A stretch of DNA of 64,000 nt from Narthecium ossifragum (GCA_963920575.1 OY986973.1:24391760-24455759); one strand, 5' to 3'. Counted from the first letter of the stretch, positions 44,571-57,900 are shown. Notes: a model not told the origin generated them from the letters alone. A program made the numbers and translations.

Positions 44571-45490
44571 ATGGAGAGTCTCGTTAAGACATGGTTCCAA
44601 GTGATCCTGGCTAATGGCATCTCCAACGGCGACGCCCATGTCCTCCCCGCCTGTGTCGTGGGATCCGATGAGGGTGACGTCGTCAAGTCCTACGTCGCCG
44701 CCTCGGCAAACCCTACAGCCACGATCTCCTTCCGCTGCACCGCACCGTCCTCGACGTCAAGCCAGCCCCCGTCGTGGCCTCGTTCTTTGACTGCGGCCCA
44801 AATAGGCTCACTCATGAAGTCCTCAAACCGAATATGATAGCTTCGGGAGTCAACATCTTCGCTGCCTGGACAGACGTTGTGGGTCCGATTGGGCTTGACT
44901 CATCCCGGTTGAATGAGAAGGACAACGCCATGAACGGAAAACAGGGGCGGCTGTTGTCAAAGAAGTAGAAGACACAGTTGATGGCTGGACCGAGGATGAC
45001 GGGAATGACGGGTTAGTCGAAGTCTCTACAGTAGAAGACAGTTGATGGTGGGATTGAGAAACAGGGGAAGGATGGAGCGGTCGAAGCCGGAGCAGAAGCA
45101 GAGGGAGCGGATGATGATGATGAGACGTCGAACAACGGCGTACTGGAGAATAGTGAAGCCACAGCAGAGGTAGAAGCGGCGGATGATGATAAGGCCGTGA
45201 AAGGCAAGGGGGAGGTCGCAACCAAGGATCCGAATCCAAATGGAGAAGGGGACAAGGGCGACCCAAATAGAGGGGTGGGTGTGGCCGATGGAGCAATGGA
45301 TGTGGAGGAAGACAACGTGCTAGGAAACGAAAAGGAGAAGGGTTTAGGTGCGGAGGAGAAGGATTGCGATGAGGAGGTCAGCGTCGAATGGTTGAAGGAG
45401 GACATCCACCGGATTGAGTTCAACATCCTATCAGGGACGTCAATGGCAGTGCCCCACGCAACTGGCTGCTCCGGTCCGCACACCCGAACT
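44571..45490 (+). pseudogene. Captured subtilisin-like protease fragment (catalytic region), disrupted
   Basis: Translation in pieces gives ILANGISNGDAHVLPACVVG and VVKSYVAASANPTATISF, then, after a frameshift, VLDVKPAPVVASF, GPNRLTHEVLKPNMIASGVN and IFAAWTD. Far downstream FNILSGTSMAVPHATG appears. The last carries the GTSM-x-x-PH signature around the catalytic Ser of plant SBT1 subtilases. About 450 bp of unrelated sequence separates the two parts, and the Asp and His motif regions are absent. It cannot encode a protease. Confidence 0.75.
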
Positions 45491-45765
45491 GAGGACTTGC
45501 TCAATGACGGAGAGGAAAGTTTGGGACGGCGACGAAGGAGTGGAAGAGAGAGGGCGATGAGGTTGGAACTCGCTGCCGTTGGTATCTCCAGCGAAGGAGT
45601 GGAAGAGAGAGGTTGGAGCTTGGTGCCTTCAGTATCTTCGACGAAGACTCGCGGCGGGAAGGCGACCTGCGACGGAGCTCCGGGTAAGGGCGGGGTGACA
45701 TGCAACAAAGCTCCGGGTGCAGCCTGTACATGGTCGAGATCAACAAAAACTGTTTGTGAAACCAC
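45013..45765 (-). pseudogene. FG/Ser-rich open frame, possibly a captured nucleoporin piece
   Basis: A 250-codon minus-strand frame is rich in Phe-Gly and Phe-Ser motifs (TPLFGS, FGFGS, FSFSF) with long Ser/Ala runs, resembling FG-repeat nucleoporins such as the NUP62 group. It overlaps the subtilase fragment on the other strand. Low-complexity composition could imitate this, so the identity is tentative and expression unlikely. Confidence 0.3.
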
Positions 45766-46364
45766 GTCTTAAATCTCATGATCTTCCCCGTGCTTGGTCA
45801 TGTGGGGTGGGACAAAGGTCAAAGATGTGAGACCAAGTTACGTCTTCAGGATGAACAAGTTACGTCTCCCTTGACGAGGTTAAAAAAATGAAAGAAATGC
45901 GGATGTGGCCAAAGGAGACATATCCCCATCAATATTTTCTCCACATGTATATATTAATAATATTTTATTAAAATAATACTATTTTTTTAAAATTCCTCTT
46001 TCTTAAAGTCCTAATGTTCCCATAGACTAGTACAGAGTGCTGCTGAATCACTATTAAATAGGATGAACAAATTATGGGCAACATTTACCCGTCCAACAAT
46101 AAGCTGGCTTCATGTACTAGATTTAACAAGCGCGCCCTTCAGAAGCCTAAGGTTTCAATATGTAGTTATCCGCTAATCTCACCAGCAATAAGTTGGCCAT
46201 CAGTCCATATGAACAGGAACCTTTGATTAGGCCTCATACAATTTAGGGACAACAGAAATACGAATATGTGCCTGAAGGGCCTGAAGCCACTCAAACTATC
46301 TTTTTGAGAGGCTTTTTCTCTGAATATTAATCAATGAGATGCAAATCATCAACAAAACTATACC

Positions 46365-49300
46365 TCAGAACTTGCTATGCGTGGCACCAAGATTTCGCAA
46401 TCTCTCCATTACAGTTCGAATCTGATCAGAGATGTCGGAGTAGAGCCATTTTTGAGCTGCTTCATCAAGTCCACCTGCAGAAAGATCAGGCCACCCATAG
46501 TTGCAAGTAGATGATCCTCTAGATAGCGTAATGGCCTTCTGCTTCAAGCTTGGAAGATCAAAATGTATTGGTTCACCAATCATAATCTTGAGTTTCTTCC
46601 TGCAAAGAGGAAGAAGTGGCCTTCTGCCAAAGAAATATTTCTCCGGCATTACCTAAGTCATAAGAAAAAGGCAAAATGGATAAGTGTAATACCAAAGCCC
46701 CAAGTGGTTAAGAATCATTTCTCATGAACTTTTGCTAAAAGCAGCAAGCAACCCATGGGTTATAACATATAACTTTGATACATGTCCCCATTTTACTTTC
46801 TAGTTTTGCTTCATTGCAAGTTTGATCAGTACTTCGAAAATGAAAGAGTTGCAAACATCATAAGGAGGATATTTAATTTTCGACTCCTTAAGAACAATAG
46901 CAAATGAAAAGTTCCTAGACAAATGACATTGAGATTTGCTTGAATCATGAAGCAAATGTGCTTTGCACAAGAAAGTGTATCACTCATTATTCACATAAAG
47001 CTTTCTACTGGTGAAAGTGACATTTACCTTTCCCCCATTAAGGAAAGAGGCCTATGCACAGGGAAAATTGACTAATGTGATAAAATACAAACGTTTTTGA
47101 CAATTTAGTCAACTGTCAGATTATATAGTATCTGCTCTCAAATGAACAAGAGTTACATATGTAGCACATCATAGGCCTTGCATGCAACAAGAAAAGAAAA
47201 GGTCCAAAGGTTTGATATTGTTCCTACATAGAGGACATGTTCCCAATGGGATGCTGACCATTATACTCACCTGGGACCAGTGAAGCTCTTTTTTTTTTTT
47301 TTTAGTTAAGCCAAAGGCTGAGAGCACAAGAGTAATAAGAAAAAGGCCAAAAAATAGGACAAAGGACCAGTGAACCTCACCGATCCCATCGTGGAGCGTA
47401 TCTTAGGTGGGTAAGATTTGCCACATCAGTGGAAGATAATATCCTAGAAGTACTTGGTCCTTAAAAAGGTGAAGTCTAAGCTTGTAAACCAGAACAACAA
47501 TCTTCAAACATAAATAAGCACATCAACATACCTTCTCAAAACCACTATGAACAATTGGCAAAACAATTGGTGTTACAGGCGCACGCACAATTAGACTGGC
47601 AGTGCCCCATTTTAGCCGTTTAATAGGTGCATGTTCTTGGTTCACCTTTCCTTCTGGAAATGTATGCAGCTGCTCCTTGGAAGATAATAATGAGCTTCAA
47701 AATGAAATTCATTTGTTTACAGATATTGCAACAAAACGAGTTAAAAGTAGACAATGAGGATCCAAATTCGAGGACAAAATTCACAGGGCAGCAAAAGACA
47801 CTACCCAGCCTCCACTAATTAGTACTCCAAGGGCTTCCTCCATATGTTCTTGATATATTCCAGCACCTCGTGTTATTGGTATACATTTACCTGTGCACAT
47901 TAATCTCTTAGAAACTTGTCCTGTATTGGCTAATACATCAAGTTCTTCTAATCTGAAATAACTGAAACAAAACAGCGGGGAAATCACAAGAACTACAAGC
48001 AAGGCAGTGGAGGGGAAATGATGCATGGAAGAAAAAGAAAATCATAACTAAGGAGAAAGTAACCAACAATCAACCCATAAAACTAGCAGAATAAAAATTT
48101 GCACATTCAAAATAAATAGAGGTGACAGTTTACAGGGCATGTTAAGAGGCAAGTGATAAGCAAGCAGAGAATTAAATGTGCTAAACAAAGAAGATACTGA
48201 TGCGAAAAGCAAATCTTCCTCGAAGAGATCTTCATATGGGATCAAATTTATGCAGTTAAATTGAAAGTTTTAGTGAAGATGGACACATTATCTTGAAAAG
48301 TCACAGCCTTGAAATTCAAAAAGCCTGTGCAAAGCATGGTGCCACGTCCTAACTCAAACAAACTGAAAGCACTGAAATGTCATCAAGGCATATGCGCAAC
48401 CTTCAATGTCAAGAATCACAAAACCATACAAATCACAGAATATTTAGGCCAAAATTGAGGCCCGAATCGATGTCTACAAGATAGAAATAAGGACAGCAGC
48501 ATTGCAGAATGCTAGATTGTTTGAGATAAATGAGGGCTAAGCTCAGTAAGTGGAAGTGGCAAATATCAAACCTTTTCAGCCAACATGTTGCACAAACTAG
48601 AAAGGACAATGAATAAATAATATATGTGGCTCCAAATTAGGAAATAGTGAAGGACAACCTGAGATGGTTCAAGCATTTGCAACTAAGACTAGAGAAAGAT
48701 TGACCTCTAAAAGAAAATTTCCAAGAACGGAATGTTAGATTTAAAAGCAGCTTCAAAAGCAGAATACGACAACAATTTTCACTCGATTTGTTAGACTAAA
48801 ATCTATCTTATTGTTATAATTAAAGAAATATTTAGTTCAATGATTCAAACTTATTCTTTGTAGGCTGAATCTTCGTACCTTGGCTAAATTGGTGTCAGAT
48901 GAAAATCAATAGCAAATCACTCAATCCATTAGCCTGTTTATGTAGGTCACCAAAATCTCTTTTCTATAGGTAAGCCAGCAGTTTACCTTATAATTTTCTC
49001 ATAAAGGAGAAGCACCCTACCTAGTAGTATACCTGCATTCTTCAGAAAAGATCTCTCTTGCTCAAACTTATCCCAATGTCTCGACAAAGGACTAAACCTG
49101 CCTTTGGGATTAAAAAAAAGGCTAATATATGACTAGATTCAAGAAAATTTCCCACACTGAAAAATGTCACGTATGTGGTCAGCTACTATTGTTAGATGTT
49201 ACGTCAGTTCATATGTCAAGGAAAGAGAACACCATTTTTGATGCCACAATCATGGCTACAAGAATATCCTGAAATTTTATGATTGGATCTCAACTCTCAA

Positions 49301-51420
49301 TATGAGGATGTATACCTACAGTTAGAACTCATCCTAAAAGAAAAATTACAAGCAAGAGCAGCCTCAAATCGGCAAGTACAGATCGCCTATTCTCTGGAAG
49401 CAACCTAATCATTTTATAACTAGAAAACGGGTGGTTAATCCATAATTAGGGGGAAATATACTTTCCCTGACTTTTAATTCAAGGATAGGTAGTGACCTGC
49501 CATGTAAGAGCTATTTGAAAGTTACTATGCTGTTCTAGGAAGTAAAGAACCTGAATTCAATCGAAGTGATCAGCGACGGAGAGACCATTCACTTAGAATA
49601 CATATTAGCAGATTTAGAATCCGAAAATTCAAGTTATCCACAATATAAAGCATCTGCAGCTAAAGTCTTACCGAGACGAAAAAAGTATGACAGTATTTTA
49701 CTCCTGAAGCATATATCTTCTGCTGCTAGTACCCACCGTGCTAGTTTCGAATCCAAAGTTGGGAAACCCCTGAATCCCCACATAAGGGGGTCATCCACCC
49801 TGATGAAAATTTAATCAAAATCTTAGCTCCTCAAGTTCGTTGAGCCTGATTTGGCTCCGAAAAGTGTGAATGAACATTTATCGAAAACAAGGAAAAGCCA
49901 GGATCATCCATAGCAGAAATACACCCCTCATTTTCAGAGAAAATTATATTCTTTTAGCTCATAGGAAGATAACCAGGAACATATACTGTACAGAAAAATA
50001 AAAGAGTCCCAATTGCCATATGTGAATATTTGCAGATATCCCGCTTTTACTTCAATACCAATTATTTTTAAAATTTGATAGAAGAGCAAAAGGACAGTAG
50101 AAAATGGATCATGTGGACGAGTTTATACAGCTCTAAGTTACTTAACTTCCTCTTTCTAGCCACACTGCGGCTTTGTATACATGTATATACATATATCCAG
50201 TGACATATACTTTCCATCCAGGCAATGACCCAAGCTTTTCCATGCAAACTGAAGCATCCATGCAGTCATTTAAATGCCTAAATCTTACACATAAAGTGAA
50301 ACATACCTGAAGTCACAGGAATGACTATACCTAATTTCTTGCAATGCAGCCTACTTTTTTCTTAGCAAAGAGAAGAGGAACAGAGTATAGATTCATACAA
50401 AATTTGTCTCACGAAACCTTTCCCCTAGAGTGTAAACACCCCACATAGCCATCAAAGATCTCCAAAATTGCTATTCCAACAAAAAAACGCATCAACGACT
50501 TTGTCTGTTTCCCTTCGTCGCAAAATTGATGGGGCCTTTATGACACATAGTGAAGATACAAGTTGGTACAATAGAAGAGAATTGATTATATCTGACAACA
50601 GTGAAGCGATAATTGAATGATCACAAGTACCACGTCTAATTCTAAGGAGGTAATTGCCAGAAGTCCCAAGATTCTGCTGAAGTAAAGAATCAGGATCTCA
50701 GGGACGGTTGGAAAAGACCCAAATTAGGAGACTCCTTCAACTACATAGGCATTACCACTATGGAATTGAATAAGATTTCCCTATGTAGTTGTGATGGCAA
50801 TAGAAACCCAAATCACCATCACAGTTTCCAGAATTCAAGGCAAAAGCATGGTGGTTGATGAGCAAAGAATGGTCTCATCTCTTGAAGACTGATTAAATCA
50901 AACGCCGGTATTCCTTTTGCAGCAATGCCTGCTACACTGTAGATAAAATAGATAGGAGATGAACTTAGAAGCACTTTCAAATCTAAGTGATCCCTGATAT
51001 CATGGTACATAGCAGCAAAGAGAACATCCGAAATGGTTATGGGCCTATGGCTACAGGTGATCAGCAGTTAAATCACAAAACAGACCCAAAGCGTCTGCAG
51101 ATAGTTTCAACCAGGAGGAGCTTGAACTGATGAAAAGGAAATACAACAAAAAAAAAAGGAATCCAAGAAGCAAATAAAAGAGGGGAGAAGGGTAGACGGA
51201 CTGACGTGGACATATGGTTGCTGACGGTGAGGAGAGGTGTGCCGGGGGGGCGGGATCGGACGAGGCGGATGAGGGTGTCGCGGTTGTGGACGGAGGTGGA
51301 GTTAAGAAAGGAGGTGACAGCCTTGGCGAAAGCTCCCCCCAGCAGGAAGACGAGCCTGCGCGGAATCCCGCCGAGGTGCTCCCCCCTCCTCGCCAAGGCC
51401 ATCAATGGTTCCGCTTCCAT
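46365..51420 (-). CDS. Tafazzin-family acyltransferase (At1g78690-like), five exons, intact
   Basis: Exons in gene order are 51420-51206, 49799-49672, 47890-47805, 47669-47532 and 46652-46365. All four introns are GT-AG, and the joined frame is 284 codons plus TGA. Key motifs of glycerolipid acyltransferases are present: NHMST-x-DDP (the H-x4-D catalytic motif, split across exons 1 and 2), ARWVLAAEDICF, CIPITRG, TFPEGKV and LPIVHSGF. Length and exon content match plant tafazzin-like proteins, membrane-associated enzymes that acylate or remodel phospholipids. The Arabidopsis relative acylates lyso-phospholipids and phosphatidylethanolamine. The start Met opens a conserved N-terminus (HLGGIPRRLVFLLGG). 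A small retroposon tail lies in intron 4. Confidence 0.93.
47289..47363 (-). mobile_element. Short retroposon (LINE tail or SINE) in intron 4 of the acyltransferase gene
   Basis: A T-run of 15 and about 60 bp are flanked by near-perfect 15-bp duplications, GGACCAGTGAAGCTC (47274-47288) and GGACCAGTGAACCTC (47364-47378). Read on the minus strand it ends in poly-A. It is too short to carry coding sequence. Confidence 0.75.
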
Positions 51421-52190
51421 CCCTCCTCCCCTTCCTTCCTCTTGTCTAATGTTAACGAAAATCCCTTTTGTTACTGACTACAGCAGGCCCTGCAGTAATA
51501 TATCATCGCCGTCCGTTCAAATCCAGGATTCCAAAAAAAACACCCCGTAACATAAAACGGTAAAAAAAAAACAACGGTCAAGATTCAAATGAATCGCCAC
51601 ACACACACACTGACCCTCGGGAACTTTGTCGAGGAAAAAGGGGAGAGGACCGAGTCGGAGAAGTCCGGTGGCGGCCGGCGTGTCTCCTTCCTTTCTCTGT
51701 CTCTCATCCTCTATTCATTCTTTATTCATTTGAGGAGGCAGGGGATGCTGCATCTTCATCACAAGGGGGTCGCATCAAACGCCCGAGTTTGTCTCTTCAA
51801 CTATTCCGGGTAGTGATCATTTGCTGCTGGTTGATTATGTAATTGATGCGAACATAAGATCCAGATCAATCCCAATTTCTTAAAAGATGAGTCAAATCAT
51901 TCATATTTTGATTGTTGCTCAATCAGAATTGTTTTTGGGTTAGTTTTACTTATTTAAGATTGAGTTATTTTACTATTGCGATCGAGTCCATGTGTAATAC
52001 AAGTTTGAGTCTATTTATACTTAGTTGGTTGAGTCGGTTCATTTCTCCTATAAAAGGGAAATCTTAGGTTATATTTTTAAATATTAATGATTGATGATAA
52101 AAGATGCTGATTACTGTCTCCTTCTTGTTTTCTTCCTTCTCTTCTTCTAGCTTCTTCTCTCCCTCTCAAAGTTTTTTTTTTTTTAAAGCT
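51421..52190. other. Upstream region of the acyltransferase gene
   Basis: It contains the presumed promoter and 5' leader of the minus-strand acyltransferase gene, beginning at 51421, then AT-rich DNA. No clear TATA box could be assigned, and no other gene is visible. Confidence 0.5.
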
Positions 52191-52199
52191 TCACCTCTC

Positions 52200-53125
52200 T
52201 TCCTCCCCTTCTTCTGATGTGTCCTACATCACCAAGCCTCATATGCTGAAATGTGAGATGCGTGGGGGTGCAGAGGGCGATGGAATGCTGCTGGTATCCG
52301 CTTGGTTTGTACAGTATGGAATTTGTTTTTCTGCTGGATGTTAGGTTGCGGGAAGCTGACCTGTTGGTTGTGAGCATGGGGGATGTTCCTCTTGCTGGTG
52401 TTGGGACATGGGGATGGCATTTTAGCCCTATGGAAGATTTATGTGGGGAATGTTTATTTTGATACGTGCTCCCGTCGGGCGGCAGATGGTGTAAATGTGT
52501 AATCACTTCGGCTGTGCATGGGCACTGGGTGGCGTCGGTAGTGTACGCTTCACGCGAGCTCTGGGAGCGACTTTCTAAGATGAACAGTGCGGGGTGGCCC
52601 ATTTGATCATTGGAGACTTGAATGTTATTTCTTCGCCGAGCAAGAAGAAGGGTGGCCGTTCACGGTTCGACTCGGAAGTGCAGGATTTTTGCTAGTTTTT
52701 GCTTCAGGAGAGGCTTGTTGAGCTGGGTCTTCTTTTGGCAGAAGACTTTAATGTGATCCTTTTTATGGCCACCGCCGTTGATGGGTTTATTTCGGGATAC
52801 TTGTAGATTGACGGGTGATTTCGTGGAGTTGGCCTTTTGTTTTGTTCCTCGAACCTCTTATCCTCATTCCACCTACCACCATCACTCTAGTTTTTCTTAC
52901 CCCCATTCCTTAACCTCACTTTTTCTAACCCCATCTAACCCTATCCCCTCTTAACCCCACTTTTTCTAACCCTCAACCAAACAGAGGCCTAATGTTCATG
53001 TGGACCTGCTAGCTAAACTAGGTAAGGACCGTCATTGGCGTGACCCAGGAGGGTTATGGCCTGATTTGTGTCCTGTATCTTTGTAGCTATTCTCTTTCCC
53101 TTAACTCGCTGAAAAAAATCTCTCC
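52200..53125 (+). mobile_element. Decayed, internally deleted LINE
   Basis: From 52490 to 52690 the plus strand reads as LINE endonuclease pieces (GHWVASVVYASRELWERL, then LIIGDLNVI) with frameshifts. At 52990-53085 the end of the RNase H domain appears (NVHVDLLAKLG), followed by a short A-run at about 53113. The reverse transcriptase is missing. A MITE-like sequence splits the two parts. Confidence 0.6.
52831..52990. mobile_element. MITE-like insertion in the decayed LINE
   Basis: GGCCTTTTGTTTTG and CAAACAGAGGCC form inverted ends around a CCCCATTCC / TTTTTCTAACCCC-rich body, in the style of PIF/Harbinger MITEs. The LINE frame resumes right after it. Confidence 0.55.
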
Positions 53126-54200
53126 GAAAAAATCTCTCCTTCCATTGCTCTGTATCGAAGTTTCCTCTGTTTATTTCTTCCTAGGTTCTTTCTAGCTAGC
53201 CCGTGTTTCCTAAGAAAAATGGGTAGAATAGAAACCGAGAAAAATGGACATAGAGGCTTCCCCTTATTGCAACGATTTCTTCCTCTGCGTTCTTTGCAAC
53301 GATTTCTTCCTCTGAGTTCTCAATTTTAAACGGGCCAATGGGATTGTCATATGTTTCTCGCGTACTATGGAATCATGCTGCATTATTAAGTTATCGGATG
53401 AGGGCAACTTCAGGGAACATCTATAGCCCTCCCGCTTAACTAATCATTTAAAATAAATAAAAAAACTTCAGGGAACACCTCAGTGAGTACAAGAATAATA
53501 TTTTACTAGATTGCTTGCTCACTTACACATTGACATAACAGATATGACGAGATTATTATTATAATCCGGAAAAAAATTAATAGCCGCATCATTATGATCC
53601 GGAAAAAAATTAATAGCCGAATCATTGAAAGCTGCTGCAGGTCATGCCAACAACTTGCTCTGAAGGCTTCCGAATTGTTGCTGGGCTTCGTTTGTTTCCT
53701 GCACCGCAATGGAAGACTGTCAAACGAATCAGGCAAAGCATCTCAACCTTTGTGATTTAAAAAACATGCAGGCCCGCTATGCCAACATATCCAACAAGAG
53801 GGGTTGGATTGACATAAGCTCCACAACATTGGTAGAAATGACAATTGCTGAGTCCTTAAATACACAGATTGGAAGTCCAGAAACCACATCTGACGATTGA
53901 TTATCTAGGATCACGTTAGAGAAATCTGCACAAGCAAATAGATAGAACAGAGAAGAGAGACGAAGCAGAAGAGCGAGATTTAGCGTGGATTGGGATTTCC
54001 CCTGCATCCACAGGAGCGAAGGGGGCCGTCCCTTTTTTCACTAGGGTAGACAATTATACATGATATTTATACCGAAAACCCAATAGCTGATACAATGTTT
54101 TCTGAACCTAAATCCAGTTCGGATCCAACACTAGATTCTCAGCTATTCTAACAGATCAAACTAGCATAGCATCACCAAGGGCCTCTGATTATCACTGATC
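53126..54200. other. No recognisable gene
   Basis: Intergenic sequence between the decayed LINE and the 3' end of the processing peptidase gene. A 25-bp direct repeat with CCGGAAAAAAATTAATAGCCG lies near 53565 and 53599. No convincing coding sequence. Confidence 0.5.
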
Positions 54201-54838
54201 CAAGAATGGGGATCTTAATGACAACCTGCGAGATCACAATCATTCTGAACTGATCCTTTTATCATCCAGAACAGAGTCATCAATAACAAGCCTGAGGATT
54301 GATTACGTAGGATAAAAGGATTAGCACTGCGCATAACCATCACTAGGGAATGTCAGCACCATTAGGGTGGCTCAAGGGCATACAATTATATCTCTAATCT
54401 AAGAATTGGGCTTTTTTTCTGAGCAGTGATTTGTGTACATGGACAGGTGACATGTGTAATGCACATCACCTATTGGTAGCCCATTACCAATTCTTGACTA
54501 TCGGTGTCAATCAATTGGTAGCCCACTAAGCCCACTACCGATAGACACATATCGGTAGCCCACTAAACCCTAAACCCAAAGCCAACTACCGATTAATTGA
54601 TCTATGAACTACCGATGGACTAGAACAAGAATTGGTAGTGGGCTACCGATAGGTGGCATGCACATGTTCATGCACACAAATCTTTGTTCTTTTTTTTTTG
54701 TTGTTGATTAGTTTAGCAAAATGGCTGGGGTTACAAAGCAGACATCAAGAATTGGGATCTTGATGACACCCCGCGAGATCATAATCAGTCTTAACTGATC
54801 CTTTTATCATCTAGTTTGGAGTCACATCAATAGCAAGC
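54201..54838. repeat. Direct duplication of about 92 bp flanking a MITE
   Basis: 54201-54292 and 54745-54838 are clearly related (shared GATCCTTTTATCATC and GCGAGATCA stretches). The MITE at about 54427-54685 lies between them. Confidence 0.8.
54427..54685. mobile_element. Foldback MITE
   Basis: The ends are inverted: GATTTGTGTACATG at the left, CATGCACACAAATC at the right. Inside, CTATTGGTAGCCCA / TGGGCTACCGATAG and ACCAATTCTTG / CAAGAATTGGT also pair, so the element can fold almost end to end. No coding capacity. Target duplication not identified. Confidence 0.75.
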
Positions 54839-54997
54839 CCGCAACCCAGCTATGATTATGAAACATGTGCTTCCCACCAAGGGTTCCAATGACACATATA
54901 TTGGCTAGTTGTCAAAACTCAACAGTACACACAGATATCTAGCATACCTGAAATGGATATGCACCAGCAAATTATCTATCAAGAATAATTCCGTACG

Positions 54998-57900
54998 TCA
55001 TGTAGTTGGCCGTGTCATTGTCGACAAACCACGACCAACATGAGGAAACCCCTGATGGCCCGTCTCAAATTCTTGCTCATCAGCTGCTGAAAAATTAAAC
55101 ATAAATCACAAGGGGCATAAATAGAACAGCAAAAAGAAAAAGGAGGTGGTAAAAGTCAATGAACGAATGACTCACTAGTCAAAACTAATATATAAAGGAC
55201 ATCAAAATCTAATAGCAGATCAGAAAGAGGCATCCACAACTTGCTACATTCAAATCAAAGCCAAAAAGAAGCAACAGGGAAACGTGACATCCAGGAAGCC
55301 AAGGGCATAAGTAAAAATTCACCTTAATGGAAGAAAGGTACAAGCGTTGTGGCATTTTAAGTCCAAAGAATACTCTTTGTTGCTTTAAAGCAATCCATAA
55401 CTTGGGGATATAGTTACAGATGTTAGAGCCCAGGTTACAGTTTGTGCCTTATTATGCCCTAATAGAACTTGCTGGTTCCAATCATTGTCAGCAATGTGCC
55501 AATATTGGTCCATTGGTGGAGCTTATGGCATTTGCTTTGGAAATTTTAGAGACAAACTTGGTAAGAACATACTCTATTATATCAAAACTTTGATGTCATT
55601 ATCTGAGGAAGGTATGACGTCTATAAAGAACTCCTTCCACACCAATAATCAAAGACTGAAAATGTGGCTGAAGCAAACCCACCTAGTCGATTTTCCACAA
55701 TCTCCTTCCTTTTTCCATGCTGCTCTGTACTACTTTAAAAGTAAATTATTTTCTTTGGTATCCTCAAATGGATCTCTATTTGACTCTATCAACAATTGCA
55801 ATTGATTATGAGGTTAATGTTGTTGGAGCTAATGCATACAATTGAGCACAATGGGACTTCAGATAATAATGTTGAGGGTTTAGGGTTTAAGGTTCAGGGT
55901 TTAGGGTTTAGAAGATATAGCTAGCTCATTTCTTCCAAGCTGGTAACTCATTTCTCCGAGGAGCCCTCTCCTCTCCTCTCTTTCAATTCCTATGCCTCCC
56001 ACCCTCCTCTCCCCCCCTTTATCTCTTCCTCTCATCACACCTCCTCTATCTCTCTCCCCCCGCCTCATATCCACAATGCTGTTGGCACAATGGGTGTGGC
56101 AGACAGGACACGCGCCGGTGGCACTGTAAAAACTTAATATGATCTCTATATACAAAAAATGATGCAACCATAATTACAGTGTTCCTGGCATATGACATGA
56201 ATAAGTAATAACGTGAATGTGAAAATGAGCAAAATTTGAACCGTATTATCTGCACATATGGCCTTCTAAAGATATATCAGTCGATAGTAGATCAAAATGG
56301 ATGATGAAACTAAACCTATCACATTTTTACTTTTTCATTGAGACTTACCAGAGATGTCTTCACCTGCCTGGGAACCAGCCACTCCAACACAGGCAAAAAG
56401 AGAGGCATCATCCACCTTTAAATATTCATATGCCAGGTATATGTCCTCGATAGTTGCAGCTTCATATAGAGTAGCTAAGTCTTTGATGCATGAAATATCC
56501 TGGATATCACGGCGAACAAAAATTTATAAAAGTGAGAGAAGATGATCACTTTAAAAAACAAAAATTGGTCATACATGAATCAAGAATTGTATCAGGTCAT
56601 TTATTTAGCAGGTGTTGGAATTATTCAAGATCTACAATTTAATAGGTTCATAACCAGTAAAACATTACCTAGCTCAAAAGATTATTTAACCAAATTCCCA
56701 ATGGAGCGAAAGTTGCTTCCTCATAGAGCTGACTCTAAGACCCCGTTTGGTTTGGGGTTAAGGGGGTTATCCCCCTTATCCCCATTCTTATCCCCAAACG
56801 CTAAGGTATCAGGGAACTTCTACTTTCAGAATCCAAACCTATATAATTAACCATAACCTTCAACTTTATCCCAACTATGTTGACAAAGCTACATGAAACC
56901 TTTTACAGTAGCTTTCTTATACTTCTGTCAAGCCAGTTTGGTTCTTCCTCTCCTCGTCAGAATCCAATAACATGATAATAAGATCCTTTCCTCGCTGGAG
57001 TCACCAATTATCTACATGGTCGCTCAAACCATCTCGATTACCTTTATATTGTCCTTAACTGGAGACACACAACCAGCTATTCATTTCTCAAATTCCCTCT
57101 CTTCATTTCACCAGATATCCACTAAACATTCTGACATCTGCCATGCTCATCTTTTGTGCTAGTGCTTCATGCATATTGGCACTTATGACTCATACAAACC
57201 CTGGAAAAAAATGATTGATGATGCGCAAAAAATTACTCCAAATTGATATGAAAATGATCATGTAGGCTATGGTCGTATGACTTTTGTCTATGTTGTCATG
57301 AAGAGCTAACTCATATGATAGTATTTTAACAATTTGCCATGCTTGAATTATTTGTCACACAAAAAGATGACAGTCAAAGTCTCTGCTTGAAACTCTGGTA
57401 CACAAAAAGTATAAGTCAGGACTCAAAAGCCTTGCTTCAACTTACTTTCCTAGCAATGGATGAAGCTTGCAAATGTGCTAGCAATCCTAACCAATAAGCG
57501 TTTGACTTGGTCTCAGCCTCATGTCTCATCAGAAGGGTCCTCTTTGCCTGTAATACACAAAATTTGATGAAACATTTAAAGCAAAAACTGGATGCTAAAT
57601 GTTAGATATCCAGTATTCATATACTAGTAAAGAAATGCGATGTTTTTTTTTTGGATTTTAAGACCACTAGTTGAAACTTGGATCAAAGCAATTCAAATTT
57701 CCTATGTTAATTAACTCTGATGATTTAGGTAAATTAGATGGTTGCTTCACAATACTTGAAGTTTCAAGAGAAAAGAAAGGTAGGACTCCTTACCCACCAG
57801 CTGGTCTTCTCAGTGTTATCACAAGAAACTCATTTGTACCAAACTAGTTATAACTAAGAAACATTTTGTAAATTGACACTCTGGATTCACTTGAAAGCTA

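Larger units (their letters stand above)
44339..45996. mobile_element. Pack-MULE type element with chimeric host gene cargo
   Basis: A perfect 9-bp target duplication, TCTTTCTTA, lies at 44330-44338 and 45997-46005. The inverted ends (about 200 bp) share AATATTATT-rich tips, GGATATATCTCCTTTGGCCA and an AAGTTACGT segment. The interior is GC-rich and contains a decayed subtilase fragment on the plus strand and a long FG/Ser-rich open frame on the minus strand. No transposase is present. Confidence 0.88.

Noticed and set aside
45197..45772. 191-codon plus-strand frame joining an acidic stretch to the subtilase GTSM motif
   Set aside because: Accidental fusion inside a Pack-MULE. No start context or domain for the acidic part.
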